Shown in pieces: positions 1 to 5,977 of a DNA stretch of 6,127 nt. Below the pieces are notes generated by a model, which made no database searches, was not told the origin of the DNA, and saw only the letters and a program-made list of their open reading frames with translations. The stretch's first letter is position 1. Each line of letters opens with the position of its first letter. The translations under genes were made by a program, and so were the position numbers. Location of the stretch: NCBI GenBank assembly GCA_029937655.1, contig JAPYPK010000081.1, positions 1-6,127 of the forward strand, in the 5' to 3' direction. This DNA is from Nitrospinaceae bacterium. GTDB lineage: Bacteria > Nitrospinota > Nitrospinia > Nitrospinales > VA-1.

Positions 1-214
1 TACGAACAACATCCTTACCCCATCCATATCCAATAGGACCTACATTAAACTGTAACTGTGTGTCTCTTGCTTCATCTGTGTTGTAAGCAATCCATGAACT
101 TTGTATACAAACTGTCGACTGACCTGCTTGCAGGCTGGTCACGTTTGCACTAGACATAGACGCAACAAAAATGAATGCTACTGTTAAGGTTAAAGCTACC
201 ACTGTCTTCTTCAT
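1..214 (-). CDS. Small secreted protein of unknown function, N-terminus only
   Basis: Reading the minus strand from an ATG at 214 gives 71 residues with no stop before the window edge, so the gene is cut off. It begins MKKTVVALTLTVAFIFVAS and continues to a small-residue SSA near residues 21-23. That is a textbook Sec signal peptide: KK n-region, hydrophobic core of about 15 residues, and an S-x-A cleavage site. The mature part (TSLQAGQSTVCIQSSWIAYN and on) is polar, has one Cys and turns Gly-rich near the edge (GPIGYGWG). I do not recognise the family. A purine-rich Shine-Dalgarno (AAGGGGGAG) lies 4-6 nt upstream and supports this start. The protein is probably exported to the periplasm or outside the cell. 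It lies downstream of the radical SAM gene on the same strand, but the 375-bp gap with its own promoter candidates suggests separate transcription. Confidence 0.8.
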   Translation of the reverse strand, partial: MKKTVVALTLTVAFIFVASMSSANVTSLQAGQSTVCIQSSWIAYNTDEARDTQLQFNVGPIGYGWGKDVVR

Positions 215-286
215 CGTGCTCCCCCTTTCAAAAAAAAAGCAGAATGTTCATTAAAATCTTTCATCAACTATTCAAACATCCTTATC

Positions 287-314
287 CGGGACACTCAGCT
301 ATCTGACCACCCCG
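287..314 (-). promoter_or_regulatory. GC-rich leader hairpin upstream of the secreted-protein gene
   Basis: Read as minus-strand RNA, the segment folds into one stem: CGGG pairs with CCCG, then three G-U wobbles, one G-G mismatch, then TCAG pairs with CTGA around an ATAG tetraloop. The wobbles become C-A mismatches on the plus strand, so the fold belongs to the minus-strand transcript. No T-tract follows, so it is not an intrinsic terminator. It sits 73 nt before the start codon. Possible roles are mRNA stability, a protein-binding site or part of a larger structured leader; it matches no riboswitch I recognise. Confidence 0.35.
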
Positions 315-327
315 TGTAAAAATCCCA

Positions 328-357
328 ACTATAAAACCTAGTACAAAATTAAGACAA
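328..357 (-). promoter_or_regulatory. Candidate sigma-70 promoter for the secreted-protein gene (proximal)
   Basis: On the minus strand TTGTCT (352-357, four of six to consensus) lies 18 bp before TATAGT (328-333, five of six). Transcription would begin near 321, giving a leader of about 107 nt that also includes the hairpin at 287-314. It is an alternative or addition to the distal candidate; only start-site mapping could decide. Confidence 0.3.
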
Positions 358-400
358 ATAATAAATCCAACAAGCTTCAATTAACCTATATTTGCTAAGG

Positions 401-429
401 ACATTACCAAAAGCACCTACTCATGTCAA
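401..429 (-). promoter_or_regulatory. Candidate sigma-70 promoter for the secreted-protein gene (distal)
   Basis: On the minus strand a perfect -35 (TTGACA, 424-429) is followed after exactly 17 bp by TAATGT (401-406). That -10 keeps the important T1, A2 and T6 positions but matches only three of six. Transcription would start near 394 and give a leader of about 180 nt that includes the hairpin at 287-314. Eye-based call. Confidence 0.35.
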
Positions 430-589
430 GCTATAAACCTTAAATACAAATTAAACATAAATCGCTTTAAAAACAATGAGTTAAAAGGCTACCCCACCGC
501 CATAACCATTAAAAGTTCGAACAAAAAAACCAAAACATTAAAAAATATTAATCTTTTTCCAACTCCCACACCTTACAGTAAGTTTCAGG

Positions 590-1621
590 CTACACGCAAA
601 AGGGTGGGATTCCTTCTTCAACCCATTCTCCAGCCTTCTCATTTTTCATGTTCTTTAAATTTTTCAACGCTCCTGAGGTCATGAGTTTTTGCGATTCACC
701 AAACTTCTGCAAAATAACTTCCGGGGAGTCGGCTAGTAGATTACCAAACTTAGGTTTACATCCTAAGTTCCCCACATCACAGCAAGGAGTCATTTCCCCG
801 GTCTGAAGAATGGTCATAATTTCAATCACCCCTCGAATGGCAGTACACTCGACTTTGTAAACATCCTTTGGAAAAGGTAATGACATCATATCCCGTATTC
901 CCTCTGGGTTAACATGAAACGAAGGGATGGCATTAACCGCAAACACAAAACCACCTGGGCAGGACACATAATTTTCCAAGTCACCCATCCCATCTAGAAA
1001 ATCATCTTCTCGGCATTGTGGATTTTTCTCTATAGTTTTTTTTAATCGAGCATGAAATTCACCGAGCAATTCCAAAACAGGGGTAAATTTTTGTCGCGCC
1101 TGCTCATTAAAAAAACCTACTAAAATATTAATCTGCTTTAAGAGATCTTCTAAACTTTCGTATATCAGGTTCACAATCAAGCCATTTTGCAGATTAATAA
1201 TTTCCCCTAATAATGGTTGCTGCCTAGATTCCCACACTGTCGGATAAAGAGTGATATCAATGCGGCCTCTTAATCTTGTTATTTCCACCAATCGTTCCCA
1301 ACGCTTTGACTTTTCAGAGTTGATGTCCAAATTTGTATGAAGTCGCACGTTGTCAGAGAGTGCTCTAAATATCTTGTAGATTTCTACAATATGCGGGTTT
1401 TGTGATGCCTCTCCACCTGTCAAGTTGATTTCTTTTTTTGCTAGATCTTTTAATGGCTCAACCGAGCGAATTTTTTCTACCATAAGCCTGGCAGTATCCG
1501 GAGTCATATGCCAGTATTCCCTGGATTCTAAAATTGGCTTTAGGGGAGCATACACATGGCAAAACCGACACTCATCGCGGACATAACGATTACAGCTAGC
1601 CTCTACAAAAATACTAAGCAT
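590..1621 (-). CDS. Radical SAM protein with Twitch/SPASM-like C-terminal cysteine motif
   Basis: A 343-residue protein, probably an iron-sulfur enzyme that cleaves S-adenosylmethionine. Near the N-terminus C10, C18 and C21 form CX7CX2C, with CRFCHVY resembling the usual CxxCY end of the radical SAM loop; the canonical spacing is CX3CX2C. The SAM-contacting GGE motif follows at 69-71 (NLTGGEAS), then strand-like segments LHTNLDI (95-100) and RIDITLYPT (120-128). In the C-terminal part C259-X15-G275-X4-C280 fits the CX9-15GX4C signature of SPASM/Twitch domains. C281, C288 and C342 (second residue from the end) could complete an auxiliary cluster. The full SPASM CX2CX5CX3C block is absent, so one auxiliary cluster (Twitch) is likelier than two. 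TGAGG lies about 5 nt before the ATG. Family knowledge suggests peptide or small-molecule modification, but no substrate is evident: no precursor-like peptide was found in the 375 bp downstream or 325 bp upstream. Function unassigned. Confidence 0.85.
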   Translation of the reverse strand: MLSIFVEASCNRYVRDECRFCHVYAPLKPILESREYWHMTPDTARLMVEKIRSVEPLKDLAKKEINLTGGEASQNPHIVEIYKIFRALSDNVRLHTNLDINSEKSKRWERLVEITRLRGRIDITLYPTVWESRQQPLLGEIINLQNGLIVNLIYESLEDLLKQINILVGFFNEQARQKFTPVLELLGEFHARLKKTIEKNPQCREDDFLDGMGDLENYVSCPGGFVFAVNAIPSFHVNPEGIRDMMSLPFPKDVYKVECTAIRGVIEIMTILQTGEMTPCCDVGNLGCKPKFGNLLADSPEVILQKFGESQKLMTSGALKNLKNMKNEKAGEWVEEGIPPFCV

Positions 1622-1768
1622 AAAACCTCATGCAAACCAAAAAAATTTAGTAAACGGGAGACGTTTCCCAACTCAAAAAATGATAACTAAATCGCATAAC
1701 AATGAAACCTTTGGGACTTTCCTCATAAGTATATCCCAGGTTTTCCACTGAAAAATAATTTATCCCCC

Positions 1769-1774
1769 TATAAT
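1769..1774 (+). promoter_or_regulatory. Consensus -10 box, possible promoter of trmB-TPR
   Basis: A perfect TATAAT lies on the plus strand in the divergent spacer. The hexamers 16-18 bp upstream (around 1745-1752, such as CACTGA) do not resemble TTGACA, and there is no TG extension, so it may be fortuitous. If used, transcription would start near 1781 and give a leader of about 166 nt. Confidence 0.3.
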
Positions 1775-1839
1775 GGCCCTAGAAGGTTTTAAATTCGAGC
1801 TTTTTGCAAGATTCTCTAGTAATCACTAACTATCTCTAT

Positions 1840-1864
1840 GCGAGAAAAGACTTTCTCAGCTTTT
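1840..1864 (+). terminator. Terminator-like or attenuator hairpin in the trmB-TPR leader
   Basis: GCGAGAAA pairs with TTTCTC-A-GC (one bulged A at 1858) around an AGAC loop and is followed at once by TTTT (1861-1864). The six central pairs are perfect. The U-run is short and the stem only moderately stable. It lies about 60 nt downstream of the possible start site and about 80 nt upstream of the start codon, where an attenuator or a small-RNA terminator would be expected. Confidence 0.3.
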
Positions 1865-1946
1865 AAGTTTCGCTATGAAATAGGTACTTAAAAATACATG
1901 GGATTTTGGTCTTAGTCCAAACATAAAAAAAACAGGAAAACACAAA

Positions 1947-3719
1947 ATGAGTTTAATGACGGCAAGGGCTTCATTGGAGGAATTCTCGATAAAAGACCCT
2001 TGCTTTTTGGATATTAAAACACATCCGGACTGGGTAAACATATTTGGGAACAATAATCCTTTAAAAGTTGAAATCGGCTTTGGGATGGGAGATTTCTTAA
2101 TCGAAATGGCCGCAAGGGAACGCTATAGTAATTTCATAGGCATAGATTTTACAAAAAGTGGCGTCCAAAGTTTGTTAACCAAAGTTAAAACCAATCAACT
2201 GGGAAACATACGTGTCGTATACGGAGACGCGAGAAATAAGTTTTCTGCCCTATTTCGGGATGAAGAACTGGAAACTGTCTATGTAAATTTTCCTGACCCT
2301 TGGCCTAGAAAACGGCATCTGAAGCGAAGACTTTTCAACCCCGAGTTTGTTAATTTACTAGCACAAAAACTAGGCCCTGGAGGCCATATTTATATGGCAA
2401 CTGATAGCGAGTTGTACGCCCAACAAATGATGGAATATTTTGACGCAGAACCATCCTGCCAAAACATGAACCAACCATCTGGTTTTCTGTGTAACCGTAA
2501 GGGTCTACCTAAAACTAAATACGAAAAAAGCTTTATCTACGCAGAAGAAAAAACCTACTACCTAGAGTACTCTCGCTTACCCATTACAGGCAAACCTGAG
2601 AATCCAGCCAAGAAAGATTTTTTGAAAAGTAAAAACACCCCCTCCTTCACTGAAGCCGAAAAACAATTCAAAAGTAATGACCTTCTTTTAACTGAAAAAT
2701 TTCAAAGCGACGAAGCCAATGCTGAAGATGCTTGTGATCTCAAAGTAGTTGCTGACAGCATAGCTAAAGCAGGCGACAAAAAATGGGCTAAGAAAGTTTA
2801 TAAAAAAGCAGAAGAAAAAAGCAGAGACAGTCTCGATTTTAATTGGCTTGCGTATAGCATTTTCGAAACATTAGGCGATACCAACTGGGCACGAAGTATA
2901 TACACAAAAGCAGCAGACAAATCAGAAAGTAGCCTGGAGTTAAATTGGCTTGCGTACAGTATTTTCGAGACACTTCACGATAAAGAGTGGGCAAAAAACT
3001 TATACGAGAAAGCCGCAAACATGCCGGGAAACATCCGTGAATTGTGCGACCTCGCTGACAGTATTCATGAGACACTCGGCGAAGCGCACTGGGTTGAAAA
3101 AATTTACCATCTAGCTGAAGAGAAGGCTGAAGAGTATTCTGACTGCCATGAACTTGCCGATGTCATATACAAAAAATTTGGAAACAAGGAAAAACCTCGA
3201 GAGTTGTACAAGAAAGCAGAAGAGAAGGCCACCGATGGTAGCGATCTTCATAGTCTAGCTGAATCTATTTATAAAAATTTCGCGGATAAAAAGTGGGCAA
3301 TGAGCCTTTACAGCAAAGCCGAAAAGAAGGCTCAAAGCAGCGGGGATTTCTGCAGTCTTGCTGACAGTCTTTACAAAAATTTAAACGATAAAAAATGGGC
3401 TTTCGCCCTTTACAAAAAAGCAGAAAGCCAGGCAAAAACAAGCTGCGAACTTCGCGATCTTGCTGACAGTCTTTGCTTGGGATTGGAAGACTTTGGGTGG
3501 GTTAGAAATTTGTATGTGAAGTCAGAAAGAGAAGCTAAGTTCTTTTATGAGTTCCGCCGTCTTGCTGAGTGCCTATTTGAAAACCTAGGGGATAAAAAAT
3601 GGGCAAGAGGGGTTTACAAAAAAGCGGCGAGCAAGGCAATATATACTTCCGAGTTTAACTGTCTTGCCATAAGTGTCCGCAAAAATCTGGGAGAGGAAAT
3701 CAACCGTATTCTATTTTGA
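1947..3719 (+). CDS. trmB: TrmB-type tRNA (guanine-46-N7) methyltransferase fused to C-terminal TPR-like repeats
   Basis: A 590-residue two-part protein. Residues 1 to about 210 are a complete TrmB, which transfers a methyl group from SAM to N7 of G46 in the tRNA variable loop. Visible motifs: SAM-binding VEIGFGMGDF (41-50), GIDF (65-68), YGDA (92-95), the family signature FPDPWPRKRHLKRRLF (115-130), MATDSELYA (150-158) and TKYEKS (190-195). A charged linker (about 211-263) leads to repeats of exactly 34 residues, with consensus close to LADSIYKNLGDKKWA then LYKKAEEKA. The marker Trp falls at 280, 314, 348, 382, 450, 484, 518 and 552; position 416 has Lys, and a degenerate tenth unit ends the protein. 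The period equals the TPR length. Usual TrmB is about 200-250 residues, so the tail more than doubles it. It has no signal peptide and is cytoplasmic. AGGA 9 nt before the ATG supports this start; the ATG at 1956 would be too far from it. The TPR array probably binds a protein partner (inference). Confidence 0.93.
   Translation: MSLMTARASLEEFSIKDPCFLDIKTHPDWVNIFGNNNPLKVEIGFGMGDFLIEMAARERYSNFIGIDFTKSGVQSLLTKVKTNQLGNIRVVYGDARNKFSALFRDEELETVYVNFPDPWPRKRHLKRRLFNPEFVNLLAQKLGPGGHIYMATDSELYAQQMMEYFDAEPSCQNMNQPSGFLCNRKGLPKTKYEKSFIYAEEKTYYLEYSRLPITGKPENPAKKDFLKSKNTPSFTEAEKQFKSNDLLLTEKFQSDEANAEDACDLKVVADSIAKAGDKKWAKKVYKKAEEKSRDSLDFNWLAYSIFETLGDTNWARSIYTKAADKSESSLELNWLAYSIFETLHDKEWAKNLYEKAANMPGNIRELCDLADSIHETLGEAHWVEKIYHLAEEKAEEYSDCHELADVIYKKFGNKEKPRELYKKAEEKATDGSDLHSLAESIYKNFADKKWAMSLYSKAEKKAQSSGDFCSLADSLYKNLNDKKWAFALYKKAESQAKTSCELRDLADSLCLGLEDFGWVRNLYVKSEREAKFFYEFRRLAECLFENLGDKKWARGVYKKAASKAIYTSEFNCLAISVRKNLGEEINRILF
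2736..3716 (+). repeat. Tandem 102-bp repeat tract encoding 34-residue TPR-like units
   Basis: Within trmB-TPR, nine full units and one partial unit recur every 102 bp without an indel at the marker position. Most units have diverged at the DNA level, but some neighbours remain close. AATTGGCTTGCGTA occurs at 2841 and again at 2943, and CTTGCTGACAGTCTTT recurs 102 bp apart near 3358 and 3460. This points to duplication within the gene. Confidence 0.85.
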
Positions 3720-3726
3720 TTTTTTT
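3696..3726 (+). terminator. Weak candidate terminator overlapping the trmB-TPR stop codon
   Basis: AAATCAA (3697-3703) pairs with TTGATTT (3716-3722) around a 12-nt loop, and T continues to 3726. The stem has one G-C pair, so it is weak and spans the TGA stop. It is the only hairpin with a following T-run in the convergent spacer, so I record it with low confidence. Confidence 0.25.
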
Positions 3727-3804
3727 AGATTACACCCGCAAGCTTATTGCCACGTTTTTCAATTAGCTGGAGCATGAACGTCAATAAAAATACCGCTTAA
3801 ACAA

Positions 3805-4206
3805 TCAGACTCTAAACTTCAACGAACTAAGACTAGAAAGTGACGTGGAGTTACGAAGAGCTTTTTCCCCTTCTTCGCTAAAATCATTAACAACCAACTG
3901 CATGCTACGTAATTTTTTTAAAGTTTTAGAGTTAGCCAGGTACCTTGCCCCATCATCACCGATTCGATTAGACTTTAAATTCAAAGTCCTCAGGTTAGAT
4001 AAAACCTCTGACTCTGCAATGGCCTTGACTCCCTCATCACCAATATCGTTCATAGTAAGATCCAGAGTCCTAAGATTTCTAAGTTCTTCTTTTTGCGCGA
4101 GAGCCTTGGCGCCAACCTCGCGTATGAACTGAGCTTTGAGGCTCAATACTTGGCCATCTGGACTCAATCGGTCACGAATCAATTCATCCAATCTGTCCGA
4201 TGACAT
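3805..4206 (-). CDS. Small leucine-rich-repeat protein (GALA/RNI-like)
   Basis: A 133-residue protein made mostly of LRRs. Units start at I28, I55, I82 and F109, exactly 27 residues apart, each of the form I-G-D-E/D-G-x-K-A-L-A followed by L-x-x-L-R-T-L-x-L-x-x-N. An earlier L-S-L-K segment (21-24) may be half a repeat. The GAKALA pattern resembles the GALA subclass of ribonuclease-inhibitor-like LRRs, here with a slightly longer period than the usual 24. There is no signal peptide, transmembrane segment or catalytic residue; a cytoplasmic binding protein is likely. AGGAGG 5 nt before the ATG fixes the start. It is the last gene of a three-gene minus-strand group, 38 bp after the TPR gene. 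The partner is unknown. Confidence 0.85.
   Translation of the reverse strand: MSSDRLDELIRDRLSPDGQVLSLKAQFIREVGAKALAQKEELRNLRTLDLTMNDIGDEGVKAIAESEVLSNLRTLNLKSNRIGDDGARYLANSKTLKKLRSMQLVVNDFSEEGEKALRNSTSLSSLSSLKFRV
3808..4125 (-). repeat. 81-bp tandem repeat encoding 27-residue LRR units
   Basis: Four in-phase units within the LRR gene, with protein starts at residues 28, 55, 82 and 109. Units 1-3 share the G-x-K/R-x-(L/I)-A helix and LR-x-(L/M) strand pattern. The last unit is degenerate (SSLSSLKFRV) and probably serves as a cap. Confidence 0.7.
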
Positions 4207-4244
4207 ATATGCCTCCTTGAAAAATTTTTAAGCGCTTTAAAATA

Positions 4245-5168
4245 TCAGCCTACCCCTTGAATTTCTTTTGCAACAAAACCAAACTCGTCGTATATATCCC
4301 AGCCTTCCTGCAACATTTTACGCGCATACTTGACCATGAGCTGAGCTTGCGAATGGTTGGGACTGAGTTCGAGCGTCTTTTTAAGATACTCCAAGCCTTG
4401 CTTTACATCCTTTATCTCGCCTCCGTAAACTTCAATTTGACGAGACTTATCGATCAAGTCAGAAGCCCACTTGTAGTAAATATCGGCAATCTGTCTTGGT
4501 GCGTTTTCCTTTACGTGATCAACAATCTCTTCATCGGCCTGCAAGCTATCTAGCATCTTGATTGCGTCCTCATACTGCCTAAGAGGGGCCTCATAATCAC
4601 CATCATTGACCTCAATAATCTGGCAACCGGCTTTATGTTGAGAGTGCAAACCGACCGAACTGCGAACAACATTTCCTTGAATTCCAGCAATCATTTCATG
4701 GTAGTACAATCCTCCCAAACCAAAATGTATAATTGCACTAAACGCCTTATCTTCATCGAGCTCCAGCGCCCTCTCAAATTCAGCCTTGGCTGCATCCGTC
4801 TGCTCTAACTCAGCGAGAGCTTCTCCCAAGTTATAATGATGGACACAATTTTCAGGTTCCTCTTCAATTTGCTGACGAAACTCTTCTATCTGAGCCTCAA
4901 GGTCAAACTCGACCTCCTCTTCCACCTCTTCACCCTCATCATTTTCCGCCGCCCCAGACCCAGGTTCTTGAATATTTGTCGAGCTCTGACTGGCCTCACT
5001 TTCTTCCGACAGAGAAGAAGTTGCCTGCTCTTTTTTATCTTTCAGTTCCTCGCGGTCTTCCTCACCTTTCTCCAGTTGCGCGCGCTCCAACCTCTGTTCG
5101 GCACCATAGGACTGGTATTTTCTTCCTGTTTTATCTTTCCAGGTTTTATCTTTACCATCCTCTTTCAT
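4245..5168 (-). CDS. TPR protein with charged, disordered N-terminus
   Basis: A 307-residue protein with no signal peptide, so cytoplasmic. Residues 1-90 are low-complexity and highly charged: Lys/Glu-rich first, then Ser-rich, then an acidic run around 77-88. They are probably disordered or partly coiled coil. A clear TPR follows at about 104-138 (EPENCVHHYNLGEALAEL and FERALELDED). A second unit starts at about 143 (IIHFGLGGLYYHEMIAG); its helix pair is split by an insert of roughly 25 residues (165-190) before DYEAPLRQYEDAIKML. A third pair spans about 224-275 (IADIYYKWASDLIDK and GLEYLKKTLELSPN). TPR domains bind proteins; no enzyme motif is seen. GGAGG 7 nt before the ATG supports the start. 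It lies 34 bp after the DUF1566 gene and 38 bp before the LRR gene, so it is probably co-transcribed with both. An assembly or scaffold role is inference. Confidence 0.85.
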   Translation of the reverse strand: MKEDGKDKTWKDKTGRKYQSYGAEQRLERAQLEKGEEDREELKDKKEQATSSLSEESEASQSSTNIQEPGSGAAENDEGEEVEEEVEFDLEAQIEEFRQQIEEEPENCVHHYNLGEALAELEQTDAAKAEFERALELDEDKAFSAIIHFGLGGLYYHEMIAGIQGNVVRSSVGLHSQHKAGCQIIEVNDGDYEAPLRQYEDAIKMLDSLQADEEIVDHVKENAPRQIADIYYKWASDLIDKSRQIEVYGGEIKDVKQGLEYLKKTLELSPNHSQAQLMVKYARKMLQEGWDIYDEFGFVAKEIQGVG

Positions 5169-5202
5169 TCAAAAACCTCCGCATGTAAGAAACAAAAGCA
5201 GC

Positions 5203-5970
5203 TTACTCTTCTGAATCAATTCCACCTATTTTAGCTCCAGACTCAGCTTCGGGTTCCTTTACCGAAACAGCCTCTGGTTTCGCGTTAGACTCAACTTCTG
5301 ATTCCATTTTCGGACCCGCTTCTAAGCCAGTTTTTAAAACCCCTCTCACGGCTCGGACCACAGAAAGAGAAGCAGACCCGGCAGCCTGATTTTTCTTCCC
5401 TTTCTTAATGCCGGGATATGCTTTCCCGCGAAGAAAATTTACATGCCAAGCAAATTGATCCTTGTGCTCTTCGCTGGTCCAAAAACAACAGCTAGTGTAT
5501 CCAAATATTGGATCCATATGAACTTCATTGGTTGTCCAGTAATAAAACCAAGGGATACTTTTATCCTCCTCATACAAGGTCAACAGCTCTTTGCGTGTTG
5601 GAAGCCTCCAGTCATTATGCCCAGCAAACTTTTGTTTATTCTTTTCCTCAACATAAAGTTGTGCAGCCTCCCAATTAGTCCATTCTTTTTTTTCCTGATA
5701 AGAGTCTTGTCGCTTCCACATCAATCCATGTTTCAAGTCTGTAACCGTATCGTCCTGATTATTCCGATAACGGGGATCACCGGAAAGTTTCAGTGGAGGT
5801 TTGGGAGCGGTCATTGAGCGAATTTGATTCTCGAACAAAGAGTCGTTCCCATGTAAAGGCTCACCCGCAAAGACCACTTGTTCCGTTCGAAGCATAGCAA
5901 TGAAAAACGTCATTAACACAAAAAACAAGCAAAAGCAGTTTAGTTCATCCCTATGTATTCTATGGACCAC
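5203..5970 (-). CDS. Secreted DUF1566 (Lcl C-terminal-like) domain protein
   Basis: A 255-residue protein starting at GTG. The N-terminus has a basic stretch (HRIHR), a hydrophobic core (about 11-27, LNCFCLFFVLMTFFIAML) and VVFA-GEP near residue 35, a good signal-peptidase site, so it is exported. Residues about 66-210 carry DUF1566 hallmarks: a D-x-x-T-V-x-D-x-x-x-G-L-M-W opening (73-85), W-x-x-A-x-x-Y (100-106), NDWRLPTRKELLTLYE (119-134), FWTSEEH (163-169), W-x-V-N-F (175-179) and VVRAVRG (204-210). The tail (215-255) is low-complexity, rich in Glu, Ala, Ser and Pro. The domain has a C-type-lectin-related fold in known families, and the exact role is undefined; carbohydrate or surface binding is a guess. 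AGGAG 7 nt upstream supports the GTG. An internal ATG at residue 20 would cut away most of the signal peptide. It is the first gene of the three-gene group. Confidence 0.87.
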   Translation of the reverse strand: MVHRIHRDELNCFCLFFVLMTFFIAMLRTEQVVFAGEPLHGNDSLFENQIRSMTAPKPPLKLSGDPRYRNNQDDTVTDLKHGLMWKRQDSYQEKKEWTNWEAAQLYVEEKNKQKFAGHNDWRLPTRKELLTLYEEDKSIPWFYYWTTNEVHMDPIFGYTSCCFWTSEEHKDQFAWHVNFLRGKAYPGIKKGKKNQAAGSASLSVVRAVRGVLKTGLEAGPKMESEVESNAKPEAVSVKEPEAESGAKIGGIDSEE

Positions 5971-5977
5971 TTCCTAA

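Larger units (their letters stand above)
215..589. other. AT-rich intergenic spacer carrying the leader of the secreted-protein gene
   Basis: No convincing ORF exists here on either strand; the minus-strand ATGs lead only to peptides of about ten codons or fewer. It holds two candidate minus-strand promoters, a GC-rich hairpin (287-314) and a run of nine T on the minus strand just before the Shine-Dalgarno of the secreted-protein gene. No good hairpin precedes that T-run, so I do not call it a terminator. The end next to the radical SAM gene has A/T runs and a five-pair all-AU inverted repeat near 535-552, too weak to call a terminator. Confidence 0.6.
1622..1946. other. Divergent intergenic region between the radical SAM and trmB-TPR genes
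   Basis: This 325-bp AT-rich stretch must hold promoters in both directions. No plausible gene is seen in it. For the radical SAM gene the best minus-strand candidate is TTGAGT (1671-1676), 17 bp, TTACTA (1648-1653), which is weak. A small GGGA/TCCC hairpin (1656-1669) lies within that spacer. For trmB-TPR the notable elements are TATAAT at 1769-1774, the hairpin at 1840-1864, and a small TTTGG/CCAAA stem at 1905-1921 just before the A-rich ribosome-binding region. Confidence 0.55.

Noticed and set aside
535..552. Terminator after the radical SAM gene
   Set aside because: The inverted repeat is five A-U pairs only; too weak to call despite nearby T-runs.
1..1621. RiPP-type pairing of the radical SAM enzyme with the secreted protein as its precursor
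   Set aside because: The secreted protein has an ordinary Sec signal peptide, its own promoter candidates and a 375-bp separation. No short Cys- or Gly-rich precursor peptide is present in either spacer.
1856..2053. Minus-strand ORF of 65 codons overlapping the trmB start
   Set aside because: It overlaps the N-terminus of the well-supported trmB-TPR gene and covers its leader. It has no recognisable domain and no good ribosome-binding site; the opposite strand explains it.
2839..3075. Minus-strand ORF of 78 codons inside the TPR repeat tract
   Set aside because: Its internal repetition is a mirror of the 102-bp repeats coding on the plus strand.
3746..3785. Possible bidirectional terminator in the convergent spacer (ATTG-CC-ACGTT with AACGT-CAAT)
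   Set aside because: It has a two-base bulge, a loop of about 20 nt and no T-run on either strand after the stem.
3845..4132. Plus-strand ORF opposite the LRR gene
   Set aside because: Antisense shadow; the minus strand has the LRR pattern and a perfect AGGAGG.
4836..5234. Plus-strand ORF of 132 codons, hydrophobic, with a shorter ORF at 4976-5188
   Set aside because: These are complements of the Glu/Lys-rich coding of the TPR protein, which reads as Phe/Leu/Ser on the other strand. The membrane-like look is an artefact.
5443..5817. Plus-strand ORF opposite the DUF1566 gene
   Set aside because: Antisense shadow of a gene with a clear DUF1566 domain and signal peptide.
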